Source: Chara braunii
Lineage: Eukaryota > Streptophyta > Charophyceae > Charales > Characeae
DNA length: 33,755 nt
Direction of reading: 5' to 3'
Assembly: GCA_003427395.1 (NCBI GenBank)
Contig: BFEA01000040.1
Location: 471,903-505,657, forward strand
Position 1 is the first letter of the stretch. Each line of letters starts with the position of its first letter. A program made the translations under genes and the position numbers. Of this stretch, positions 26,854 through 33,755 are shown in pieces. The notes beneath the pieces were generated by a model that was given only the letters and a program-made list of their open reading frames with translations, did not search any database and had not been told where the DNA came from.

Positions 26854-28899
26854 ATGTCGGTCCAGCAAAGGAATCTCGGCGGCACGGTAGACGAGGCAAG
26901 GGGGGACAGACGCGGCAGACAGTGGAGGGGGCAACTGCGTACAGAGGAGTCGGGCTCGATGCACCCACCGCCGTTGATCCAGATCCGCACTCACTGTAGC
27001 CAAGATGACGATGCTTCCATGGTGATCGATTTCCGTTCTTCGTTTGTGAGAAGTGAGTTTGACAAGAGGCACATCCTCCCTGTCCAGGTGGCTTACCTGA
27101 ATGCCATGGAGCTGAGGCGTAGGTGGCTTAGGAGCAGGTGGATGATTCTCTCTCTTCGGTGTTACATGTCCCGCAGATCGGCCCTTGGTCTCCTGAAGAG
27201 TCGTGATTACCAAGCCTTTGCCATTGCGTTCGAAAAGTACTTCTGCGATTCCATGCCCGTTTATTTGTGGGAAAACCCGGTGGAGTGGAGTACCGACTTC
27301 CCGTGCACGCCAGCTGAGTTCATGTACTCCTTTCTGACGCAGTCATGGGAGAGTTCCCTTCGTCGTAAAGGCAGAGGTGGTCGCAAGCGTGGCAATAGAT
27401 TGACGTTCAATCATGATCGTGGTCCTCCTCCTCCTCCTCCTCCTCCTCCTCCTCCTCGTGCTCCTGCTGCCGCTCCTGCTCCTGCTACTGCTGCTGCTGC
27501 CGCTGCTGCTACTGCTGTATACACGAACGATCCGATGGCAGCTTTCGAAAACACGTTCAGGAGTGATCGTGAGAGTTCTGTACCACGTACAGGCGAAGCC
27601 GCTGAGGAAGTGATCCTCCTGGCAAGGTGGCGTAAAGCATTGCGCCGCGAATCGGATACGTTTGTGCACAAAAGGACAAGTCACAATCATGATGCAGCTG
27701 CTGGTGTTGGTGTTGGTGTTGGTGTTGGTGCTGCTGCGGCCGATGATGATGATGAGGATGATGATGATGATGATGATGATGATCGTGATAGAGAAGATTC
27801 AATCAGGTGGAGTAGTATTCAAGAGGTGATACCAGCAGCAATCCAAGGTATGGCGGTGGGGGGGGAAGATGCAGATCAGTCTGATCAGGTAATAAGGAAC
27901 AAGTTGCTGGGACTGTTCATGATGGTTGTCCCTCCGACCAGCGTCTCCACGCTGGGAACGTGTTTCGCCCGCTACGGTGAAGATCGTCGGGGAGAGAGCG
28001 ATGCGTTTCTCGCCTCTGTGTTACACGCCATAGCCAGGTCTAGGGATTATCCCATGTGCCAGCAGGGGTGGTGTCTTGTCAAGCTGATCGACTTCGATGC
28101 AGTCGGGTCCGACGGAGGCCGTCTCTCCCTCCGCATGTTCGTTACGTACTGGGATCCCGTCAGCTGGCGCGCAACCGTCGTGGATCGGGACGATGACACG
28201 ACCGCCATAGCCGAAGCTGGCAGGCTGCATGTGATCGGCGACACGCTAGTTACTCTCAAGAGAGAAGATGTGATCGACAGCCGGTACAAGCCACACAGGG
28301 AGCTTGTCCTCCCTGGCACGTGCGTGAGAGGTGTGGCCACACGTGGGACGGCGAGAAACGTTTTCGTCGTGGGTAGCTCTGCTGTTGTTGAGGGGAGTAG
28401 TTACGCGTTCAGCGAGGACGGGAATTCTATTTTTAGAACGCCACCCAGCGCCGGCCTGACAGGCCGTCGTGTGCTCGGCGACGCGGCTGCTGGCTTGTCC
28501 GAGTTCGTAGGCCTTTGGAGAGAGCGTGACTTGTCATCCTCCCCTGATCCTCATCTTCTGGTGGGGAGAGAGAGGGAGGAGAAAATCGAGGCGAGATCCC
28601 AGCTTGTGAAGATGATACACGTGGCAGTTTCTCTGGCCAACCTCGCGCGGTCGGCCTCGTCTTTCGATGAGTGTGTGCACAAGTACGGCCTCCGCTTGAC
28701 CTCCCTGCGAGACGCAAAGCAGTTCGGCTACAAGCACTTCGTCAGCCTATTCAAGGGCTCGTTGTGGGAACACCTGCCAGCGGAACTGGCCTTGAGGATC
28801 GTCGGATTCCTTCCACCTCAGCGTCTCTTACTTAGACCCCGTGAAACGCCCGGAGACATGCCCTTCCAACCCAGGTCCCATCGCTACGTCTGCTTGTAG
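26854..28899 (+). CDS. Hypothetical 681-aa protein with low-complexity blocks and C-terminal F-box-like motif
   Basis: This is the longest intact ORF in the window. ATG 26854 opens it; ATG 26956 or 27007 are other possible starts, and the first 35 residues look less conserved. Blocks in order: a Trp/Arg-rich helical region (about 45-175), poly-Pro then Ala/Pro (190-225), a second charged region, Gly-Val repeats (about 283-293), poly-Asp with one Glu (about 297-313), a globular region from about 335 with FVTYWDPVSWRATVVDRDD, and finally GSLWEHLPAELALRIVGFLP at about 635-655. That last piece resembles the start of an F-box, which would link it to SCF ubiquitin ligases. The domain is incomplete and oddly C-terminal. 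No family is recognised for the rest. No introns are needed. Trinucleotide runs encode the low-complexity blocks. Confidence 0.65.
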   Translation: MSVQQRNLGGTVDEARGDRRGRQWRGQLRTEESGSMHPPPLIQIRTHCSQDDDASMVIDFRSSFVRSEFDKRHILPVQVAYLNAMELRRRWLRSRWMILSLRCYMSRRSALGLLKSRDYQAFAIAFEKYFCDSMPVYLWENPVEWSTDFPCTPAEFMYSFLTQSWESSLRRKGRGGRKRGNRLTFNHDRGPPPPPPPPPPPRAPAAAPAPATAAAAAAATAVYTNDPMAAFENTFRSDRESSVPRTGEAAEEVILLARWRKALRRESDTFVHKRTSHNHDAAAGVGVGVGVGAAAADDDDEDDDDDDDDDRDREDSIRWSSIQEVIPAAIQGMAVGGEDADQSDQVIRNKLLGLFMMVVPPTSVSTLGTCFARYGEDRRGESDAFLASVLHAIARSRDYPMCQQGWCLVKLIDFDAVGSDGGRLSLRMFVTYWDPVSWRATVVDRDDDTTAIAEAGRLHVIGDTLVTLKREDVIDSRYKPHRELVLPGTCVRGVATRGTARNVFVVGSSAVVEGSSYAFSEDGNSIFRTPPSAGLTGRRVLGDAAAGLSEFVGLWRERDLSSSPDPHLLVGREREEKIEARSQLVKMIHVAVSLANLARSASSFDECVHKYGLRLTSLRDAKQFGYKHFVSLFKGSLWEHLPAELALRIVGFLPPQRLLLRPRETPGDMPFQPRSHRYVCL

Positions 28900-29940
28900 C
28901 TGTCAAATCGAGGGGAAGGTTTCTATGACGTCCAGCTCATTTCATTCGAGGGCTCGTTGTGGGGACCACAACTGGCAGTGGAACGGGTCTTGCGGATCAT
29001 CGGCCGGATTTCTTCCACGGCACGTCAGCGTGCGTCACTTCGACGGCTTCGGCCTGTGAAACGAGAGGAGAGATGCTCTTTCAAACCCCAAATTCCATCG
29101 CTAGCTCTGCTTATAGCTGTCAAATCGAGGGAGGGGGAGGTTATCGATGACGTCCAGCTCATTTCATTCAAGGGCTCGTTGTGGGGACAACAACTGCCAG
29201 TGGAACGGGTCTTGCGGATCCTCGGTCGGATTTCTTCCACGGCACGGCAGCGCTAGTTACTTCGACGATTTTTCGACCCGTGAATCGAGAGGAGGGATGC
29301 CCCTTTCAAACCCCAAATTCCATCGCTAGCTTTGCTTATAGCTGTCAAAGCGAGGGAGGGGGAGGTTATCTTCTTTTTTTTTTTTTTTTTTTTTTTTTTT
29401 GAAAAGCTTTCGCTGTCTACTAGAGGGGGAGGGAGGGGGAGGTTATCGATGACGTCCAGTTCATCATTCCAAAGGCTTGTTGTGGGAAGAAAGTCCAAAC
29501 AACTGCCGGAGGAAGTGGGGTTGCTAATCATCGGATTTCTGCCACGGCACGTCAGCGTGCGTTACTTCCACGATTTTTCGACCCGTGAAACGAGCGGAGA
29601 GATGCCCTTTCAAACCCCGAAGTCCATCGCTAGCTCTGCTTATAGCTGTCAAATCGAGGCAGGGGGAGGTTATCGATGACGTCCAGTTCATCATTTCAAG
29701 GGCTCGTTGTGGGAAGAAGTCCAAAGAACCGTCCGACGAAGTGGCGCTGCGGATCATCGGATTTCTTCCACGGCACGTCAGCGTGCGTTACTCCGACGGC
29801 TTCGACCTGTGAAACGAGAGGGGAGATGCCCATTCATGCCAAGTGCCATCGCTGCATCTGCTCATAGGTGTCAACACGAAAACGGGGGTGGGGGGGGGCA
29901 GGGAGGGAGAAGGCGGGGTGGTTGACGTCCAGGGGTACGT
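28756..29940 (+). repeat. Five tandem degenerate copies of the F-box-like 3' end
   Basis: Units beginning ggctcgttgtggg start at 28756 (inside the gene), 28951, 29173, 29474 and 29701. Spacing is about 195-227 bp, or 301 bp where an insertion lies. Copies 4 and 5 still encode EVGLLIIGFLPRHVSVRYF and EVALRIIGFLPRHVSVRY; copies 2 and 3 encode similar but shifted forms. Each also contains a conserved stretch reading CQIEG and GEMPFQTP. No copy after the first has an ORF leading into it, so they are probably pseudo-exons or a spent tandem duplication. Confidence 0.88.
29352..29447 (-). mobile_element. Short retroposed insertion with 19-bp target duplication
   Basis: GAGGGAGGGGGAGGTTATC occurs at 29352-29370 and 29429-29447. 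The 58-bp insert between them is, on the minus strand, 28 bases of unknown sequence followed by a poly(A) tail. It interrupts copy 3 of the F-box-like array. Confidence 0.8.
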
Positions 29941-30378
29941 GAGCCTAGGGGGCACGAGCCGAAATTCCATATTCGTGTTCGACAAGGGTCATTCTCGGAT
30001 ATATTTATTTATTCATTTATTTATTTATTGATTTAATTATTTATTCCCATTAAAAAAAAAAAAAAAAAATCATCTCTAGATTTTTGCGTCGCGTCATCCT
30101 TAATTAGGATGGGGTCATCGTTATTTTCTTCCACTGTGTACAGCCACATCTGCAACGAACATGCAGGTGTTCCCCGGTGTACACTAGTTGATGAGCTTTG
30201 TTTTCTTCCTGTCTGTTTCATTGTTTTGAGCGAGCTCTTTGTGACCTGTCACTTGTATGTTTTGTTTGTGAGTTCTGTGCTCTACGGGGCTTGATCCGTA
30301 GGTCTGTTCCCGCTAGTCCCTGTTTGGCAGGCTTAGGCCATTGGGCCTCTTCTCTTTGCCCTGTCATTCATTCATAAC
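29941..30378. other. Non-coding interval with possible LTR start on minus strand
   Basis: At 30369-30379 the minus strand reads TGTTATGAATG, preceded by a purine-rich tract (gggaagagggggcccag at 30380-30396). This resembles a polypurine tract and LTR start, but no partner or coding region supports it. A poly(A) run lies at 30052-30069. Confidence 0.3.
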
Positions 30379-30480
30379 ACTGGGCCCCCTCTTCCCCTAT
30401 ATAGGTCTAGGGTCGGATGAGTCTTGGGCTGTTGCTTAGATTGTCTGTCGAAGTTCTACAGTAGGCCGTGTGGGGTCTTT

Positions 30481-30481
30481 G

Positions 30482-30514
<33 letters not shown>
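30481..30514. repeat. Poly(A) tract, 33-34 bases
   Basis: Uninterrupted A run. No flanking duplication was found, so its origin is open. Confidence 0.9.
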
Positions 30515-30520
<6 letters not shown>

Positions 30521-31446
30521 GCGGGGAGAGGTCTTTTTTGCTTCCCCTTTTGCTGGGGTAATTCTGCCCGTCTGTTGCTGAAGCACTGCTGCGCTATTTT
30601 GGGCGAAGTCTTCTTCTTCTTCGAAAGCCCCAGGACAGTGTTGTTGGGTTTGGGTGGTGGCAGTGCTGCCATCTACCAGTTGGCAGCCATATCTGCTGTT
30701 CCTGCTCAGGGGGGACTTCATCTTCATCTTCTTTCAAGTGCTGGATAGGTTGTCTCCTTCTTCATCAGGACTTCCAGCGCTGCACTTCCCTGCCGGCGCT
30801 TAGCTGGCGCTGCCACTCCATCATTCAGATTGCTAGTTCCGATTGGCACGTTGTGACAGCTGTGGGGCTACTGCTGCTACCTACAGCAGCCATAGCCAGG
30901 GGTATGAGGGGGCAAGGAGGAAGAAGAGGACTCGTGCATACTCTTTGTAGATTACTTGTTTTTGGTTGTTCAGGGTTATTGTAAAGGCGGTTGTGATGAC
31001 TGGAAGAAGTACTGTGGATTGATTTGAGGAGGATGGGGGATTGCAGAATCGAAATTCGTCGTTTTTCAATTCTCTCTGTATTTTGAGCTTCCGCTGTGGA
31101 TGTCTTCTGCCCCGGTTTTGTGTGGATTTGCCTCCTCCCTTCGAGTCTACTCTGCAACTGCATGGGTGAATGGAAAGGTGTGAATTCGTCCTGGATTCAA
31201 GCTCAATCGGGTACATAACAACGTGTCCCAACGCGGTGTTCATTGGACGGGGGTTCAGCGTTGGTCTTCGACGGGGGTTCAGCGTTGGTCTGCGACGGGG
31301 GGAGGGTTGAAACGCCGGGAGGGGGCGGTGGGGGTTGCTTGGCACAGGAAGCTGTTGTAGGGGGTGGAAAAGGGATGCAGGCACCCCCTCCATCACTGTA
31401 AGGAGGAAAGAGTGAAAAAAAAAGAAAAACGGAACAAAAAACTTAC
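30515..31446. other. Non-coding interval
   Basis: A doubled unit (cgacgggggttcagcgttggtct) lies near 31247-31292. Open frames are present on the minus strand but none resembles a known family. Confidence 0.4.
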
Positions 31447-31645
31447 CTCCGCGTGTGTGTTTGTGTGTGTCTGTGTGCGTGTATGTGTGTGTTTGTGTTC
31501 TTTTTTTTTTTGTGTGTGTGTATGTGTGTCGGTGTGTGTGTGTGTGTGTGTGAGTGTGTGTGTGTTGTCATATTCGCTATGCACTCGAAAAAAGTAAGAC
31601 TGTGTCAGACTGTTTAGTGGGCGTTTCACCTACTCATCATACACG

Positions 31646-31696
<51 letters not shown>

Positions 31697-31716
31697 ACAC
31701 ACGTACAGACACACAC
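31447..31716. repeat. (GT)n and inverted (CA)n microsatellites
   Basis: GT-rich 31447-31566 with a short poly(T) inside, and (CA)n 31646-31694, separated by 80 bp. They are complementary and could pair. Confidence 0.93.
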
Positions 31717-31953
31717 CCGCACAAAAAAAAATAAAAAATTGTTTTTCTTTTGAATTGCTCACGCCCCCTTGTGGCTTCTCCTGCGCGCATGCCAGCTGGG
31801 GGCGTGCGTTCAGTTTTGGCGACTCCATTGCCGCGGGGTGCATTTGAAGCGCATTTGAACGCTCTCACGCGCGCGCACATTGGAACGAGAAAGCGCGTTC
31901 TGCACCTGCACGTTCAGATAGTTACGTAGAGTCCCAACGGGGTAAGATCAGTA
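31717..31953. other. Non-coding interval
   Basis: No gene or notable repeat was recognised. Confidence 0.4.
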
Positions 31954-32172
31954 GAGTCACAAAAACGAGTTATACTAATTAAACTGCGGGGCGAGATACA
32001 GTTGGCAATTGCACTTCGGGCACATACGTAGCCAGCAAGCTAGGTTGTATACATTGCCCCAACTGCAATTTGAAACTGTACCCTTTTTTTTTTCTTTTTT
32101 TTTTCTATGTTCTTCTCTCAACTTCTGTTTTTGCCTTTCCCATAATGCAATTATAACTCATTTTTGTGACTC
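31954..32172. mobile_element. TIR element, copy 2 (219 bp)
   Basis: The ends are inverted: GAGTCACAAAAACGAGTTATA (31954-31974) and its complement at 32152-32172, 20 of 21. It shares termini and an internal ggttgtatacattgccc with the element at 24875-25508. A poly(T) block followed by ttcttctctcaacttctg lies inside and may be a separate insertion. No clear target duplication. Confidence 0.7.
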
Positions 32173-32582
32173 CCACGTAGTTCCCCACTCAACTGATTGG
32201 CCCCAGGTAATTCAGAAATTCAGGTAATTCAGAAATTATTTTATTCCAGTCAACTGATTGTGTCTGGATTCCAGCTTGGGTCTGATTCATGTTTCAACAG
32301 ATCGTGGGTGTGTACCAAGGCCGGTTGGTCAACCGACTTTTTTCGGATTTTCTCTCCAAATTTTCTCCCCGGCGTTTGCTCCTCGTTGGATTCGACCTGC
32401 CAAAGGCCCAAAGCACCCCCCTTTGGATGCTACGATGAGATTACTCACCCTATACGACTTGTCCAACTGATAGCTGGACTTGATTTTTTGCGGTCAGATA
32501 CACCCGGACCTGGCCTTAATCCAGGTCAGGTACACAAAGAAAGTGCTAACTATGAGTTTGCCCTAAGAACTGCGCTCCCAGA
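32173..32582. other. Non-coding interval
   Basis: A doubled caggtaattcagaaatt-type unit lies near 32205-32238. A plus-strand open frame extends into the minisatellite and is not supported as a gene. Confidence 0.4.
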
Positions 32583-33300
32583 GGGGGATCGCGTTTTCAC
32601 GCTGACCTTGGGTGATGGCATGTGCTTTTCGATTGTAAGTCAAAAAAAGGATCAGGGGGATCGCGTTTTCACTCTACCCTTGGCCGATCCGATGGCTTCG
32701 ATTAGGAGTTAAGAGGTTTAGGGGGATCGTGTTTTCACTCTAACCTTGGGTGAGGTCCCTGCGGATCACCGGGATCGTGTTCTCTCTCTAACCTTGGGTG
32801 AGGATTAGTGGAATCACGTTTTCACTCTAGCCTTGGGTGAGGATTAGTGGAATCACGTTTTCACTCTAGCCTTGGGTGAGGATCAGGGGAATCGCGTTTT
32901 CACTCTAACCTTGGGTTATAAGATGGCTTCGATTGGGAGTTTGAGCATCAGGGGGATCGCGTTTTCACTCTAACCTTGGGCGATTGGATAGCTTCGATTG
33001 GGAGTTAAGAGGATGTGGGGATCGGTTTTTCCCTTTTTAACGTTGGGTAAGGGGATCAGGGGGATCCTTTTTTTTTTTTTTCGTTGTAACATAGGGTGAG
33101 GATCAGCGGGATGGCGTTTTCACTCTAACCTTGGATGAGGATCAGGGCGATCGCGTTTTCACCCTAACCTTGGGTGAGGATCAGGGGGATCGCGTTTTCA
33201 CTCTAACCTTGGGTTATAAGATGGCTTCGATTGGGAGTTAGAGGATCAGGGGGATCACGTTTTCACTCTAACCTAGGGTTACGAGATGGCTTCGATTGGG
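32583..33300. repeat. Minisatellite with 39- and about 65-bp units, about 14 copies
   Basis: The core gggatcgcgttttcactctaac recurs about 14 times. Short units end gggtgaggatcag. Long units add ataagatggcttcgattggg and related sequence (32677, 32925, 32990, 33220, 33284). Two units near 33017-33105 are degenerate. Confidence 0.93.
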
Positions 33301-33380
33301 GACCACCAATCCTAGGATCAGATGGTCCCATTAGCAGTCGGATAGGACCTCGCCAAAGGACGACGCGGAGATTATTTCTT

Positions 33381-33453
33381 TTCCTTTTTTTTTTTTTTTT
33401 TAATTTGGACGATTTCTCGATTTGTGCGTGTCATCCTTGAGTGCGCAGGGGCC

Positions 33454-33485
<32 letters not shown>

Positions 33486-33511
33486 ACGGATGTTTCCGTT
33501 TTTTCATTTTT
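33381..33511 (-). pseudogene. U6 snRNA retropseudogene
   Basis: The minus strand carries a near-complete U6: ACATCCGTTAAAATTGG, GAACGATACAGAGAAG (the ACAGAGA box), ATTAGCATGGCCCCTGCGC, AAGGATGACACGC, then GAGAAATCGTCCAAATT. U6 is the catalytic snRNA of the spliceosome. The 5' stem-loop is missing or replaced. Four extra bases (CTCA) lie in the apical loop of the internal stem-loop, and the 3' end runs into poly(A) instead of a poly(T) terminator. Perfect 10-bp direct repeats (ATTATTTCTT at 33371-33380 and 33512-33521) flank the insert. This is the signature of LINE-driven retroposition, so it is very likely not a working gene. Confidence 0.93.
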
Positions 33512-33521
33512 ATTATTTCTT

Positions 33522-33755
33522 AGGTATGTTAGAGAGCAAGATACGAAAGTCGTCAGTGGGAAGCGGCGGCACTCTGCCAAATGCTGAAGACGGAGGATGA
33601 TGGATGTGCGGCATCATGTGCCGCCCGTCCTTTCAGGAGATATCAACGGTGTGTGGCACTCCCACTAACCCATCCAACTCGGCTTTTTCAAGGGCTGATT
33701 CCAGACATAGCGCGTTTTTTTTTTTTCGTTTTTTTTTTTTTTTTTTTTTTTTTTT
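33522..33755. other. Non-coding window edge
   Basis: A small hairpin (gcggca with tgccgc) near 33609-33625, then poly(T) to the end of the window. No gene is supported. Confidence 0.5.

Noticed and set aside
32197-32712. 171-residue plus-strand frame
   Set aside because: It extends into the minisatellite and no domain or conserved pattern is visible.

Overview
This window looks like repeat-rich nuclear DNA of a green-lineage eukaryote. Several points support that: plant-type Ty3/gypsy retrotransposons, an F-box/LRR reading frame, a plant-like U6 snRNA copy, many microsatellites and long homopolymers, and assembly gaps (one N at 2928, 395 N at 16882-17276). A charophyte or other streptophyte alga would fit. 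That is inference only; no marker gene fixes the taxon.

Region 1 (about 250-4874, minus) is a decayed Ty3/gypsy element with gag, protease, RT and RNase H, cut off inside integrase. Region 2 (5330-16881+, minus) is a second, larger Ty3/gypsy element between two roughly 95-96% identical long direct repeats (5330-6277 and 15935-16881). Both repeats carry a minus-strand TATA box. Its order on the minus strand is: a 5' Cys/Pro-rich ORF, gag with a CCHC knuckle, protease, RT (YMDD), RNase H, a PHD-type zinc finger, integrase (DD35E), then three accessory ORFs packed with ATGA overlaps or a few bases of spacing. Several frameshifts and stops break it, so this copy is dead, but its layout is unusual.

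Region 3 (17277-23600) is mostly microsatellites. It also holds an F-box/LRR reading frame with three in-frame stops (19898-20857, minus), a possible exon (19590-19975, plus), a TIR element carrying 60-bp repeats (22238-22630), and a complete hammerhead ribozyme fold (23184-23279). Region 4 (23600-26700) is a cluster of small non-autonomous TIR and foldback elements, poly(T) tracts and CT-rich microsatellites. One poly(A)-type insertion there has a perfect 15-bp target duplication.

Region 5 (26854-28899, plus) is the only long intact ORF that looks like host coding sequence. It encodes 681 aa with low-complexity blocks and an F-box-like motif at the C terminus. Downstream (28951-29940) are four degenerate copies of that 3' end, one interrupted by a retroposed insertion with a 19-bp target duplication. 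Region 6 (29941-33755) holds microsatellites, a second copy of a TIR element, a 14-copy minisatellite, and a U6 snRNA retropseudogene with a poly(A) tail and perfect 10-bp target duplications.

Most of the window is therefore mobile DNA in successive layers: LTR elements, small DNA elements, and LINE-type retroposition acting in trans. The most noteworthy items are the PHD finger inside a Ty3/gypsy pol, the coupled accessory ORFs, the hammerhead ribozyme, and the retroposed U6.
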